Below, piece after piece: positions 13,445 to 22,333 of a DNA stretch of 64,000 bases. Numbering within the stretch: the first letter of the stretch is position 1; each line of letters begins with the position of its first letter. Under the pieces are notes generated by a model. That model did not search any database, had not been told where the DNA came from, and was given only the letters and a program-made list of their open reading frames with translations. The translations under genes and the position numbers were made by a program. Source of the DNA: Desulfuromonadaceae bacterium (lineage in GTDB: Bacteria > Desulfobacterota > Desulfuromonadia > Desulfuromonadales > SZUA-401); NCBI GenBank assembly GCA_003246035.1, contig QKBP01000009.1:1-64000 (forward strand). The letters are read 5' to 3'.

Positions 13445-13473
13445 GATATACCGGATGGGCGGGCTTTTGTAAA
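13445..13473 (-). promoter_or_regulatory. Promoter of lepA-lepB
   Basis: On the minus strand TTTACA (13473-13468) and TATATC (13450-13445) are spaced by 17 bp, 41 bp upstream of the lepA start codon. The divergent acyl-CoA ligase promoter lies about 45 bp away. Confidence 0.65.
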
Positions 13474-13516
13474 GGGGAATCCCCCGCAAAACCCGCTTAA
13501 ATCCATGTGTTTTTGC

Positions 13517-13545
13517 TTGCGCAGGCCGACAGCGGACGCTAGCAT
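13517..13545 (+). promoter_or_regulatory. Promoter of the acyl-CoA ligase gene
   Basis: TTGCGC and TAGCAT are spaced by 17 bp, ending 32 bp before the start codon of the ligase gene. Each hexamer matches four of six consensus positions. Confidence 0.5.
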
Positions 13546-13577
13546 GTCCGGATATTTTCGCCCGCGTGGAGGACGCC

Positions 13578-15443
13578 ATGCCTACTGTCATCACCCTGAT
13601 CGGCGACAGCTGTCGCAAGCACGCATCCCGACCGGCGCTGAGTGAGAAAATAGCTTCGTCCTGGCGAGAGATGTCCTACGCCGATCTCTGGCAGGAGGTC
13701 GAACAGATCTCTGCCGGGTTACGCAGCCACGGTTTCAAGTCCGCCGCTCATGCCGCCCTCTTCGCCCCGTCCTCGGCGATGTGGGTCGCGTCCTATCTCG
13801 GCATCCTGCACGCCGGCGGCATCGCCGTGCCGGTCGACAAGGATCTCAAGAGCGCCGAACTGAGACATGTTCTGAGCGACTGCGAAGCCCCCGTGCTCTT
13901 CACGACGGAATCCAACCTCGATCCGATCCTCGAGCTGTACGAGGACATCCCGACGCTCGAACGGATCGTCCTGATCGACCAGGACCTTTCCGGACACCCG
14001 GTTTTTTCCGAACCGGCACGCGCCGTAGCCAGCCTGGTGGAGGAATGGCAAGAGCTGGCGAAATCGTTCGATCTCCCCCGGGAGCGCGTCGAGCGCCTCG
14101 AAGAGTTGGCCCTCCAGGCCCATAAGCTGCTAACCCGATCCCCCAAGCGAGGCGGCCAGGACCGGCTCTCTGCGGACCTGTTCTCGGACCTGGGAAAGAT
14201 CCGCCAGCGACTGCTCAAGAAGAATCGCCTGCTGTCGCTCAAGGACCTGCTGTCACGCGCGACGGATGGCCCCGAGATGCGCAGCCCGTCCGACACGGCG
14301 GTCATTCTCTACACCTCCGGCACGACCGGCCGCTCCAAGGGAGCGATGCTCAGCCACGGCAACCTGGTCTCCAACATCCTCGGCGCCAGCCATCACTTCG
14401 ACCTCGACGAAACGATCCACACCCTCTCCTTCCTGCCGATCAACCATGTCTTCGAGCAGGTGTGCGGCATCCTTCTCCCCCTCGCGCTGGGGGGACGGAT
14501 CACCTTCGCCGAGTCGCTCAAGAAACTCGGGGAGAACGTACGCGAAATCCAGCCCTCCTTCTTTCTCGGAGTCCCGGCGGTCTACCGGCTGTTCCTCGAC
14601 CGCATCCGCAGGAACATCGAGGCCGGGGCGCTGTCCCGCTCCCTCTTCCAGTTCCCGCTGACGCGCGGCCTGGTGACCGGCAAGGTCCGCAAGGCCTTCG
14701 GCGAAAAGGTCAAGTTCGTCAGCGGAGGGGCGGCCCTCGATCCAGACGTACAAAGGGGCTTCCAGGAGCTCGGTTTCGAAATCTACCAGGGGTACGGGAT
14801 TACCGAGACCTCTCCGGTCATCAGTGCCGAGTCACCGGCCACGTCGCGTCGCGGCACCGTCGGCACCCTGTTGGAGGGGGTCGAAGTACGAATCGACGGG
14901 GCTGACGCCGAGGGGGTCGGCGAGATCGTCGTGCGCGGTCCGAACGTGATGCAGGGGTATTACAAGAATCCCGGGGCGACGGCAGAAGTGCTCCAGGACG
15001 GCTGGTATCGGACCGGCGACCTGGGGCGGGTGTCTCCCGACGGCTACCTGAGTATCTGCGGCCGGGTCAAGAACCTCATCGTGACCCCCAACGGGAAGAA
15101 CGTCTACCCCGAGGAGGTGGAGAACGAGCTGCTCAAGAGTCCGCTGATTGCCGAGGCCATGGTCTACGGCCACAAGCTCGATGCTCACGCCGAAGAAGTC
15201 CACGCCATGATCTTCCCCGACCAGGAGGCGCTCGACCAGTATGCGGCCGAGAACAGGCTTGCGCTCAGCCGCATCGAGGATGTCGAGGCGTTGATTCGTG
15301 CTGAAGTGCAGTCGGTCTGTCAGCGCCTGGCCGACTACAAGCGGATCAAGCGCTTCACCCTGCGCGACGAGGAGTTCCCCAAAACCACGACGCGCAAGAT
15401 CAAGCGCTTCGCCGTCGAGGCCGACATCACTTCGGAACAGTAA
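13578..15443 (+). CDS. Long-chain acyl-CoA ligase (AMP-binding)
   Basis: An ANL-superfamily enzyme that activates a carboxylic acid, probably a long-chain fatty acid, to the acyl-AMP and then acyl-CoA. From the ATG at 13578 (GGAGG site) it has 621 residues. Visible motifs are [16 protein letters not shown] (ATP loop), [15 protein letters not shown] and, at the C-terminus, TTRKIKR carrying the likely adenylation lysine. A helical, charged insert at about residues 155-235 lies before the ATP loop, as in bacterial FadD15-like enzymes. The last 17 bp overlap the convergent peptidase gene. The true substrate cannot be read from sequence. Confidence 0.88.
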   Translation: MPTVITLIGDSCRKHASRPALSEKIASSWREMSYADLWQEVEQISAGLRSHGFKSAAHAALFAPSSAMWVASYLGILHAGGIAVPVDKDLKSAELRHVLSDCEAPVLFTTESNLDPILELYEDIPTLERIVLIDQDLSGHPVFSEPARAVASLVEEWQELAKSFDLPRERVERLEELALQAHKLLTRSPKRGGQDRLSADLFSDLGKIRQRLLKKNRLLSLKDLLSRATDGPEMRSPSDTAVILYTSGTTGRSKGAMLSHGNLVSNILGASHHFDLDETIHTLSFLPINHVFEQVCGILLPLALGGRITFAESLKKLGENVREIQPSFFLGVPAVYRLFLDRIRRNIEAGALSRSLFQFPLTRGLVTGKVRKAFGEKVKFVSGGAALDPDVQRGFQELGFEIYQGYGITETSPVISAESPATSRRGTVGTLLEGVEVRIDGADAEGVGEIVVRGPNVMQGYYKNPGATAEVLQDGWYRTGDLGRVSPDGYLSICGRVKNLIVTPNGKNVYPEEVENELLKSPLIAEAMVYGHKLDAHAEEVHAMIFPDQEALDQYAAENRLALSRIEDVEALIRAEVQSVCQRLADYKRIKRFTLRDEEFPKTTTRKIKRFAVEADITSEQ

Positions 15444-16485
15444 CCTCCGCATGGAGGCGGGCCGACCGTTCGTCTTTCGGCAGTCGCGCCAGTCCCTCGA
15501 CGGCTTGGTAGAAGCGTTCGGGCTCATTCAGGGATGAGACCCATAACCGCTCGAAGGCCGGGACCAGCTCCCGGTAGGTCATCGCCGAAGCAAAGCGGGC
15601 GTTGTTCAGGTCGCGGTCCAACCAGCCTCCCCGGCCCTGCACCCCCCAGCTCGCGAGCAGGTGTGCATACGCTCCCCGAAAGTCACGAAAGATCGACTCT
15701 TTCATGGCGAGTTTCGCCGATGCGTCCTCCGGGCCGGCATAGGTACGCTGCAGCGCGTCCCGGGTGACGTCGAACAACTTCAGGAACTCCTCTGTACGGG
15801 CGTGCTGAACCTCCCAGCGCTTCAACTCCTCCGCGTCGCCCTGCTGCTCGAGCCACATCGCTGTCCCCGCCCGTGCGAGCACGACGGCGAACGCCTCGTT
15901 GAATTCGGTGTGGTCCTTGACATAGACCCGCTGATGAGCCAATTCGTGAAACAGGGTCTCGGCCAGCTGGGATCGATCGTCGAACAGGAAGGTATTCAGG
16001 AGCGGATCGTCAAACCAGCCGAGCGTCGAATAGGCCTTCACCCCGTAAACGTCGACATCCATGTCCTGTGAGACCAACCGGTTTGCATACTCTCGAGCCC
16101 TCTCCTCCTTGAAATACCCCCTGTAGGGGACACAGCCGGCGAAAGGGAAACACCAGGTTTTCGGAGACAAGGAAAGAGCCGGAGCGGCGACGACGTTCCA
16201 GACCACGTAAGGCCTCTGCAGGTCTGCATATTCGTTGTAGCTTCCGTTCGGGTCGAGCTGAAGCTGCTCGGAGGCAAAGGCAAGCAGTTCCTCGGCGAGC
16301 AGGAGTCGATGCCGTAACGACTCGGGTGTCCCATTATCCTCAAGGAGCTCCGAAACCGGGCGACACCTGGACATGACCTGAAGATGACCGCGGACACTCT
16401 GCTGATAAAAGGCAAAATCGGAACAGGCGGCGATAGAGACCGTCAAGGCTCCGACAACGATGAAAAAAAGCCGAGCTCGCGTCAT
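15427..16485 (-). CDS. Predicted lipoprotein aminopeptidase (DUF2265 / COG4324 type)
   Basis: A 352-residue zinc peptidase candidate of the putative aminopeptidase family (PF10023). It starts at ATG 16485 with a lipoprotein signal: a hydrophobic stretch and lipobox IAAC with Cys21. The zinc motif HELAHQ lies at 180-185, with a downstream glutamate (EAFA, about 197) as likely third ligand. It should act in the periplasm, anchored to a membrane. The start is 4 bp after the HD-domain gene and has only a weak ribosome site, so translation is probably coupled. Substrate unknown. Confidence 0.82.
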   Translation of the reverse strand: MTRARLFFIVVGALTVSIAACSDFAFYQQSVRGHLQVMSRCRPVSELLEDNGTPESLRHRLLLAEELLAFASEQLQLDPNGSYNEYADLQRPYVVWNVVAAPALSLSPKTWCFPFAGCVPYRGYFKEERAREYANRLVSQDMDVDVYGVKAYSTLGWFDDPLLNTFLFDDRSQLAETLFHELAHQRVYVKDHTEFNEAFAVVLARAGTAMWLEQQGDAEELKRWEVQHARTEEFLKLFDVTRDALQRTYAGPEDASAKLAMKESIFRDFRGAYAHLLASWGVQGRGGWLDRDLNNARFASAMTYRELVPAFERLWVSSLNEPERFYQAVEGLARLPKDERSARLHAEVTVPK

Positions 16486-16489
16486 ACCG

Positions 16490-17059
16490 CTACAGCCCCA
16501 GGTCCCTTGCGATTTCCTGCATGGCCAGCAGGGACATCTCGCAGAAGGCGTCGATAGGTATGCCGATCTGTTCGCACTCAAGGATAATGCTCCGATCCGC
16601 CCCGGCGGCAAACTGCTTCTCCTTCATCCGCTTGCGCACCGACTTCGCCTTCACGCTGGCGAGTCTCCTGTCCGGGTAGACCAGCGTTGTGGCCACGATC
16701 AGGCCGGTGATGGTTTCCCCGGCGGCCAAGGCATGCTGAAACGACGTCGAGCGCTTCTGATCATGAGCCTGCTCGTTATGGAGACAGATCGCCTCGATGA
16801 TCTCCGTGTCGACTCCGAGCCTCTCCAGAACCTCCCTGGTCTCGTGCGTATGGGTCGTGAGGTCCGGTTGTGATTCGGCGTCGAGGTCGTGAAGCAGTCC
16901 GGCCAGACCCCATTTTTCAGGATCCTCAGCGAAATGCACGGCGAGCCGCCGCATCACCGCTTCAGTGGCAAGAGAATGCTTGATCAGGTTGGACCCGTTC
17001 AGGGTTTCGCACAGCAGCGCAAACGCCTGGTCGCGTGACAGGCCGTAGGGTGTAGCCAT
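16490..17059 (-). CDS. HD domain-containing hydrolase
   Basis: A 189-residue HD/HDIG-type metal-dependent phosphohydrolase. A conserved His early (KHSLATEAVMRRL), the HD pair in GLLHDLDAES at about 56-58, and later histidines (THTHETREVL, LHNEQAH) give the usual ligand set. The best-known relatives hydrolyse phosphomonoesters or nucleotides, but the substrate is unknown. The C-terminus carries a basic helix (KAKSVRKRMKEKQF). AGGAG precedes the ATG. It leads a two-gene operon with the lipoprotein peptidase. Confidence 0.85.
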   Translation of the reverse strand: MATPYGLSRDQAFALLCETLNGSNLIKHSLATEAVMRRLAVHFAEDPEKWGLAGLLHDLDAESQPDLTTHTHETREVLERLGVDTEIIEAICLHNEQAHDQKRSTSFQHALAAGETITGLIVATTLVYPDRRLASVKAKSVRKRMKEKQFAAGADRSIILECEQIGIPIDAFCEMSLLAMQEIARDLGL

Positions 17060-17153
17060 ACCTGGCTCCTAGATTTTTTTTACGGAAACCGGACATATTT
17101 CTGTTACAAGTATAAATTCATATGCTCAGACACACCAGACAGGAGGTCTTCAC

Positions 17154-17480
17154 ATGAAACGAATCGTTCTTGCAGTCCTGACTCTCTCCATGGCATCCCT
17201 CCCCTTCACTGCGACGGCCGCCGATCTTGACCAGGGAAAATCGGTTTACGTAAGCACCTGTGCGATGTGCCATAATTCGGGTATTGCCGGGGCTCCCTCG
17301 ATCGACAACAAGGCGGCCTGGAAAGATCGTATCGCCAAAGGTGAAGACGTGTTGATCCGGAATTCCATCGACGGTTTCAGGGGAAGCTCAGGGTTCATGC
17401 CGCCCAAGGGCGGGAAGAGCAGCCTTTCGGAAGACGAGGTCGCCAACGCGGTCCATTACATGCTTTCCCTAGTCAAGTAG
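17154..17480 (+). CDS. Monoheme c-type cytochrome (c5-like)
   Basis: A 108-residue periplasmic electron carrier. A Sec signal peptide (about 1-22, ending ATAA) is followed by a class I cytochrome c domain with the heme site CAMCH at 36-40 and a distal methionine in GFMPPKGG (Met82). The MPPKGG context resembles the cytochrome c5 group. An AGGAGG site precedes the ATG, and a strong terminator follows, so it is probably monocistronic. The partner oxidoreductase is not in the window. Confidence 0.93.
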   Translation: MKRIVLAVLTLSMASLPFTATAADLDQGKSVYVSTCAMCHNSGIAGAPSIDNKAAWKDRIAKGEDVLIRNSIDGFRGSSGFMPPKGGKSSLSEDEVANAVHYMLSLVK

Positions 17481-17500
17481 CCAGCCATCTTATTTGACCG

Positions 17501-17534
17501 AAACGAGGCCGAATCACTTCGGCCTCGTTTTTTT
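17501..17534 (+). terminator. Terminator after the cytochrome c gene
   Basis: A nearly perfect stem of up to 13 bp (core CGAGGCCGAA with its complement) closes on TCAC and runs into seven T. It begins 21 bp after the stop codon. Confidence 0.92.
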
Positions 17535-17598
17535 CTATCCCTGTACGAGCAGGGGTGCTAGGATGCGCCCCCAAATCTCGATACGACACGAGGGGCGC

Positions 17599-17889
17599 AT
17601 GAAACTGACTGGCAAACAAAAACGTTACCTGCGAGGACTCGGCCATCACCTCGATCCGATCGTGATGATCGGCAAGGCAGGCCTGAGCGAAGCGATCGTC
17701 ACCTCGACCAGCGAGGCCCTTGACCAGCACGAGCTCATCAAGCTGAAAGTTCAGGACGGCTGCGAGCTCGACCGCAGGGAGGTTGCCGATGCGCTCGCCA
17801 AGGTCACGCAGGCCTCCCTGGTACAGGTTCTGGGGCGCACCTTTCTCCTTTACCGTCGCTCCGAAGAACCCAAGATCACCCTCCCCTGA
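17599..17889 (+). CDS. yhbY: YhbY-type RNA-binding protein (CRM domain)
   Basis: A 96-residue single CRM (CRS1-YhbY) domain protein; the E. coli member associates with pre-50S ribosomal particles. The start at ATG 17599 gives the family N-terminus MKLTGKQKRYLRGL, followed by the GKAGLSEAI loop (a GxxG-like RNA contact) and the C-terminal LVQVLGRTFLLYRR strand. A GAGGGG site precedes it. An extended minus-10 (TGC then TAGGAT, 17556-17564) lies 34 bp upstream. The gene converges on the dGTPase gene with 3 bp between them. Confidence 0.93.
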   Translation: MKLTGKQKRYLRGLGHHLDPIVMIGKAGLSEAIVTSTSEALDQHELIKLKVQDGCELDRREVADALAKVTQASLVQVLGRTFLLYRRSEEPKITLP

Positions 17890-17892
17890 CCC

Positions 17893-19026
17893 CTAGACCC
17901 GCTCGTACGGCTCGAAGAGCCGCTTGTACTCGTCCAGAGCATACCGGTCGGTCATCCCCGCAATAAAGTCGCAGATCACCCGCTCCCGTCCATACTGGTC
18001 GTAGCGCTCCTGGCACGACTGCGGGAGGAGCGTCGGGTTCTCGAGGTAACACTCGAAGAGCCTGGTCAGAAACATCTGGGCCTTGAGACGCATCCTCTCG
18101 ACCTTGTAATGGCGGTAAAGGCGTGCGTGCAGGAACTTCTTGAGAGAACGATTCAAATCCGCCACTTCCTCCGACAACTGGATCAGGGGTTTTGCGTGAT
18201 CCCGGACCTGGGCCGTCGAAACGATCGTCGAGCACTCAAGGTTTTCCCGCGTTGTCGTGACCAGATCCTCGATCAGGTAGCCGATCAGGTGGCTGATGGT
18301 CTGACGCGCTTGGCGTTTCCCGTCGATCCCGGGAAACTTTCTCCCGACCCTCTCCCAGGTCCTGCCCCACAACTCCACGTCAGAAAGATCGTCCAGAGTT
18401 ATGTAGCCCGATTCGAGACCGTCATCGATGTCATGGTTATTGTAGGCGATCTCGTCGGCGAGATCGATGATCTGGGCCTCGAGCAGCGCCTGCTTGTCCG
18501 ATTCGAACTCGACCAGGGCCTGGTCGGTCGGACGATCGTATTCGGAGGAGTGCTTGGCGATCCCTTCGCGCGTCTCGTAGCTGAGATTCAAACCGTTGAA
18601 GCCCGCATAGCGCTCTTCAAGGAGATCGACGATGCGCAGTGACTGCAGGTTGTGTTCAAACCCGCCGTGTTCTGACATCAACCCATCGAGGACCTCCTCG
18701 CCGGTATGACCGAAGGGGGTATGCCCGAGATCGTGCGCCAGCGCCAGGGCCTCGGCAAGATCCTCGTTAAGCAGGAGTCGTCGTGCAATCCCGCGAGAGA
18801 TCTGAGCCACTTCGAGCGAGTGCGTCAGGCGCGTGCGGTAGTAGTCGCCTTCGTGGTTCACGAACACCTGGGTCTTGTATTCGAGACGTCTGAATGCCGC
18901 ACAATGAATGATCCTGTCGCGATCACGCTCGTAGGCGGGACGCCCATCCTTGAACTGTTCGGGGTACTTTCGGCCGCGACTCTGAGAGCTGCTGGCAGCG
19001 TACGGGGCCAGGTCGGGACGTTCCAT
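17893..19026 (-). CDS. dgt: Deoxyguanosinetriphosphate triphosphohydrolase-like protein
   Basis: A dNTPase of the HD superfamily that splits dNTPs into deoxynucleoside and triphosphate, tuning the dNTP pool. The 377-residue product fits the shorter dGTPase-like type 2 group. Motifs: RDRIIHCAAFRRLEYKTQVF near residue 35, TRLTHSLEVAQI (first His), ALAHDLGHTPFGH (HD pair) and EIAYNNHDIDDG. GAGG precedes the ATG. The preferred nucleotide is uncertain in this group. Confidence 0.92.
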   Translation of the reverse strand: MERPDLAPYAASSSQSRGRKYPEQFKDGRPAYERDRDRIIHCAAFRRLEYKTQVFVNHEGDYYRTRLTHSLEVAQISRGIARRLLLNEDLAEALALAHDLGHTPFGHTGEEVLDGLMSEHGGFEHNLQSLRIVDLLEERYAGFNGLNLSYETREGIAKHSSEYDRPTDQALVEFESDKQALLEAQIIDLADEIAYNNHDIDDGLESGYITLDDLSDVELWGRTWERVGRKFPGIDGKRQARQTISHLIGYLIEDLVTTTRENLECSTIVSTAQVRDHAKPLIQLSEEVADLNRSLKKFLHARLYRHYKVERMRLKAQMFLTRLFECYLENPTLLPQSCQERYDQYGRERVICDFIAGMTDRYALDEYKRLFEPYERV

Positions 19027-19102
19027 GATCTTTCCTCTTTCACGTGTTGGATTGAGTCATTAAACATGCCTCGCTGGAGTGCGTCAAGTCACCGATCTTT
19101 GC

Positions 19103-19131
19103 TTGACCACCTCTCGGCGCCATGCTAGTTT
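19103..19131 (+). promoter_or_regulatory. Candidate promoter of rsmD-coaD
   Basis: TTGACC and TAGTTT are separated by 17 bp, ending 47 bp before the GTG start of rsmD in the divergent gap shared with the dGTPase gene. The minus-10 match is only moderate. Confidence 0.35.
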
Positions 19132-19177
19132 TTTCAATGTTTTCCAACACTAACCGTAGCCGCAAAGAAAGGCACGT

Positions 19178-19753
19178 GTGCGCGTCATCGCTGGCTCCCT
19201 TCGAGGAAAAATTCTTTCAGGTTTTCAAGGGGATTCGGTCCGGCCGACGTCGGACAAGGCACGGGGAGCGATTTTCAGCGCGCTTCTAAGCCGTATCGGA
19301 AGCTGGGACGGGGCCAGGGTGCTGGACATGTTTGCCGGGAGTGGCGCTCTCTCGATCGAGGCGTTGAGCCGGGGCGCCGAACACGCGGTACTGTTCGATT
19401 CGGCCCCTGCGAGTCAGCGCCTGATTGCCCGCAACCTGCAGGACTGCCGACTCGAAGAGCGTTCCACGCTGATTCGTGGCGACGTCTTCAAGTACATTTT
19501 CAAGGCCCAGACGTATGCCCCCTTCGACATCGTCTTTATCGACCCGCCCTATGCTCAAGAACTGGCAGGGAAAGCGCTGGCACTGACGTTGACTCCCGGA
19601 TTGCTCCACAAAGACTCTTGGGTCGTAGTCGAAACGGCGCGCAAAGAATCGATGCCGGAACGCATCGAGCTTTTGGCGCTCGAGATGGAAAAGGCCTACG
19701 GCAGCACGACCATTCGCTACTATGTTCGCACACCCGCTTCGGAAGGTTGCTAA
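19178..19753 (+). CDS. rsmD: 16S rRNA (guanine966-N2)-methyltransferase
   Basis: RsmD methylates G966 of 16S rRNA in the assembled 30S subunit using SAM. The 191-residue product starts at GTG (MRVIAGSLRG) and shows RPTSDKARGAIFSAL, the SAM-binding VLDMFAGSGALSIEALSRGA and the catalytic IDPPYA motif. Its stop codon is 1 bp before the coaD start, the common rsmD-coaD pair. Confidence 0.96.
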   Translation: MRVIAGSLRGKILSGFQGDSVRPTSDKARGAIFSALLSRIGSWDGARVLDMFAGSGALSIEALSRGAEHAVLFDSAPASQRLIARNLQDCRLEERSTLIRGDVFKYIFKAQTYAPFDIVFIDPPYAQELAGKALALTLTPGLLHKDSWVVVETARKESMPERIELLALEMEKAYGSTTIRYYVRTPASEGC

Positions 19754-19754
19754 A

Positions 19755-20243
19755 ATGACCAAGAAGATAGCCGTCTACCCCGGTTCCTTCGACCCGATCA
19801 CCAATGGCCATCTCGACATCATCCACAGGGGGCTCGAGGTGTTCGACGAACTCGTCGTTGCTGTGGCGCGCAATTCCGAAAAAGTCGGGCTGTTCTCGAT
19901 CCAGGAACGGATCGACATGATTCGAGAAGCCTCGGGTGATCATCCCCGTCTGCGCGTCGACACCTTCGATGGGCTTCTGGTCAACTACGTCGTGGGCCAG
20001 GGAGCTCGCGTCATCCTGCGCGGTTTACGCGCGGTGTCCGACTTCGAATACGAGTTTCAGATCGCCCAGATGAATCGCAACGTCGAAGAGCAGGTCGAAA
20101 CGCTCTTCATGATGACATCCGTCCCTTACGGCTATCTCAGTTCATCGATCGTCAAGGAGGTCGCTTCGCTTGGAGGCCCTGTCGATCAGTTTGTCCCGCC
20201 GGTGGTCAGCAAGGCGCTGACCGGCAAGTTTGCATCGAAATAA
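19755..20243 (+). CDS. coaD: Phosphopantetheine adenylyltransferase
   Basis: CoaD transfers AMP from ATP to 4'-phosphopantetheine, the penultimate step of coenzyme A synthesis. The 162-residue product starts at ATG 19755 and shows the nucleotidyltransferase motif YPGSFDPITNGHLDII (GxxxPxxxGH), RGLRAVSDFEYE, and the SSSIVKE loop (ISSTxxR-like). It is coupled to rsmD by the 1 bp spacing and followed by a DUF1858 gene 14 bp later. Confidence 0.97.
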   Translation: MTKKIAVYPGSFDPITNGHLDIIHRGLEVFDELVVAVARNSEKVGLFSIQERIDMIREASGDHPRLRVDTFDGLLVNYVVGQGARVILRGLRAVSDFEYEFQIAQMNRNVEEQVETLFMMTSVPYGYLSSSIVKEVASLGGPVDQFVPPVVSKALTGKFASK

Positions 20244-20257
20244 TTCGGGAGGTACCG

Positions 20258-20452
20258 ATGATTCGTCGCGACATGACGATAGAGGAAATCATTCGCCGCT
20301 ATCCGCAAACCGTAGCGGTTTTCAAGAAATTCGGGCTCGACTGCAACGAATGCCAGATCGCGGCTTACGAGGCTGTGGAACACGGCGCGGGTGTCCACAG
20401 GGTCGACGTGGAGCAGCTCCTGAAAGAATTGAACCGCGTCATTAACGAATAG
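20258..20452 (+). CDS. DUF1858 domain protein, CNEC type
   Basis: A 64-residue stand-alone DUF1858 domain with a CxxC pair (CNEC, about residues 28-31) where the other DUF1858 protein in this window has CIGC. The family pattern is visible: a short helix with IIRRYPQTVAVFKKFGL before the cysteines and a helix ending LLKELNRVI. GGGAGG precedes the ATG. It is third in rsmD-coaD-DUF1858. The function of such single domains is unknown; the CxxC pair suggests metal, cluster or disulfide chemistry. Confidence 0.85.
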   Translation: MIRRDMTIEEIIRRYPQTVAVFKKFGLDCNECQIAAYEAVEHGAGVHRVDVEQLLKELNRVINE

Positions 20453-20458
20453 GCGAGT

Positions 20459-21196
20459 CTAGAGTTCCGACGAGTAGCGCGTTTCGAGATCTGTGACCAC
20501 ACCGTCGAGTTCGCCGACCAGCAGGGCGATCAACTTCTCCCCCTTCGCGCGGCTGGCCTTACTCGGGTCACCCCAGACTCCACCGGGCCAGTAGTGGCGC
20601 TTTTCGCGTACCAGGACGCCGCGAGCGGGGAAGCAGGGAAACTCCGCCGGCGGGAAAAGCCCCTCCTTCACCAGCTGCGGGTGCGTCACCATCAGGCGCG
20701 AGGTCTCGATTTCACCGGCATGGGAATCTCCGGCCGTCTCCACGATATCTCTCCCCTTCTCACCTGCCAGCATGAACTCGTTCAACACCGCAACCTGCAG
20801 ATCCGCATATCTTCTGAGCAGCATTTCGCCGGCATCAATCAGCGCCGCGAGGTGAGTCCCCCCCGCATGCCCGCTCAAAAGTACGAAGCAACGCAGCCCC
20901 TGCCGATACAGGGCTTCGACGATGTCGAGAGCCAGTGCCTTGAGGGTCTCGGTGGAGATGCCGACCGTCCCCGGGTGGTCCGAAGAAGATCGACAGACCC
21001 CGTACGGGACCTCCGGGGCGACAAATACCGCGCGTCTTTGTGAGAGCCGAACCGCAATATCGACGGCTTGCAAGGTGTCGGTAGACAGAGGGAGGTGCGG
21101 ACCGTGTTCCTCGGTCGCGCCAAAGGGGATGATCACCGAGCGTGTCCGCCCCAGGCCGGCGACAAACTCGTCCATGGTCATCGATTCAATCTGCAT
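20459..21196 (-). CDS. Creatininase-fold amidohydrolase
   Basis: A 245-residue member of the creatininase family of metal-dependent amidohydrolases. The metal-binding segment GATEEHGPHLPLSTD (Glu, His and Asp, about residues 25-39), the SGHAGG loop (SGHGGN in most relatives) and the late DSHAGEIETS glutamate are all present. Relatives include creatininase, MftE peptidase and the archaeal formamide hydrolase ArfB. It lies 8 bp after queE in a yacG-queD-queE-creatininase run, which suggests work on a pterin or deazapurine precursor, but this is inference. Confidence 0.85.
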   Translation of the reverse strand: MQIESMTMDEFVAGLGRTRSVIIPFGATEEHGPHLPLSTDTLQAVDIAVRLSQRRAVFVAPEVPYGVCRSSSDHPGTVGISTETLKALALDIVEALYRQGLRCFVLLSGHAGGTHLAALIDAGEMLLRRYADLQVAVLNEFMLAGEKGRDIVETAGDSHAGEIETSRLMVTHPQLVKEGLFPPAEFPCFPARGVLVREKRHYWPGGVWGDPSKASRAKGEKLIALLVGELDGVVTDLETRYSSEL

Positions 21197-21204
21197 CCGC
21201 TCTC

Positions 21205-21948
21205 CTAGGGCATGTCGAGCAGGACATGAACCTGGGGAATGATCCGTACGTCTTCGTGGACATGCGCCAGCTCCTGCTGCATGGAAAAATACGGGACCAT
21301 GGAGGATTGGGTCCCGCGCCGGCTGACAGGCTGCAGGACCAGAACCGCTTGCGGACAGGAGCGTGCGACCAGTTCGGCGGCCTCTCGAAGTTCCCCGCGA
21401 GGCGTTTCGGGGCTACAGACGACTTTGACGATCGTCTCGGTTGACGCCTCACGGCAACGCACGAGAAAACGCTCATGCACGTCCCAGAACGGTTCCTCAC
21501 GCGTCATGCTCGGGAGCTTGATGTCCATGCTCACCCAGCTCAAATGTTCCAGCAGCCCGTCGAGGCGCTCGGGCAAGGTCCCGTTGGTTTCGAGATAGAT
21601 CGGCAGCAGATTAGCGAGCTCCGGCAGCCAGGATTGCAGCACCTCAGCGTGGCACAACGGTTCACCACCCGTGATGCTGATGGAGTGATGCAGACCCGGG
21701 TCGTCCTCGACCCATGCGGAGATCAGCCGACTGACCTGCTCAAACTCGACCGGGTTGTTCGCTTCCCGGAAATCGCCGGAGCCGGGCGCTCGCTCCAGAC
21801 GACAACAGGGCTGCGGCTGCCAGGGGGTATCGCAGTAATCACACGTCAGATTGCAACCGCTGAAGCGGATGAAGACCTGGCGGCAACCGACCAGGGGACC
21901 CTCCCCTTGGCAGGAAGAAAAGATTTCGATCAGGTCGCCTTTAATCAC
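21205..21948 (-). CDS. queE: 7-carboxy-7-deazaguanine synthase
   Basis: QueE is a radical-SAM enzyme that contracts 6-carboxytetrahydropterin to 7-carboxy-7-deazaguanine on the queuosine path. The 247-residue product has the cluster motif FSGCNLTCDYCDT (CX3CX2C) at about residues 29-41 and SITGGEPL. It starts at a GTG that overlaps the queD stop by 8 bp and has no clear ribosome site, so it is probably translated by coupling. QueC and later queuosine genes are not in the window. Confidence 0.95.
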   Translation of the reverse strand: MIKGDLIEIFSSCQGEGPLVGCRQVFIRFSGCNLTCDYCDTPWQPQPCCRLERAPGSGDFREANNPVEFEQVSRLISAWVEDDPGLHHSISITGGEPLCHAEVLQSWLPELANLLPIYLETNGTLPERLDGLLEHLSWVSMDIKLPSMTREEPFWDVHERFLVRCREASTETIVKVVCSPETPRGELREAAELVARSCPQAVLVLQPVSRRGTQSSMVPYFSMQQELAHVHEDVRIIPQVHVLLDMP

Positions 21949-22312
21949 GGGTGTAGCTGGCGCAAGCGTTGTCCGACTCCCAGACTTTGACCATTTCGAC
22001 GGTCACACCCTTGTCATTGAGATCGTCACTCAGTTGATCAAAGAGAAAGCAGGCGATGTTCTCTGATGACGGGCTGAGGTCTCGAAAGGGGGCGAGGTCG
22101 TTGAGGTATTTGTGGTCGAGCTGCGCCAGTACCGCCTTAGTCCGGGCCTTGAGGATCTTGAAATCAATAGCCAGGCCGGCGTTGTCGATTTCGTTGGCCG
22201 CTACGGTCACTTCAACTTTCCAGTTGTGCCCGTGCAGGTTTTCACAATCCCCCTGATAATGGATCAGGTTATGAGCTGCGGCAAAATGAGTCTGAATGGT
22301 CAGATGGTACAT
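21941..22312 (-). CDS. queD: 6-carboxytetrahydropterin synthase
   Basis: QueD converts dihydroneopterin triphosphate to 6-carboxytetrahydropterin, two steps before preQ0. The 123-residue T-fold protein shows the zinc and catalytic residues: HFAAAHNL, then CENLHGHNWKVEV, LDHKYLND, and PSSENIACF with the pterin-binding glutamate. GGAGA precedes the ATG. It is immediately upstream of queE. Confidence 0.95.
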   Translation of the reverse strand: MYHLTIQTHFAAAHNLIHYQGDCENLHGHNWKVEVTVAANEIDNAGLAIDFKILKARTKAVLAQLDHKYLNDLAPFRDLSPSSENIACFLFDQLSDDLNDKGVTVEMVKVWESDNACASYTRD

Positions 22313-22333
22313 GCTCTTCTCCGAGTGCTTAAT

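Noticed and set aside
15427..15443. The 17 bp overlap of the acyl-CoA ligase and peptidase genes as a sign of a frameshift
   Set aside because: Both products have normal C-termini for their families; it is a simple convergent overlap.
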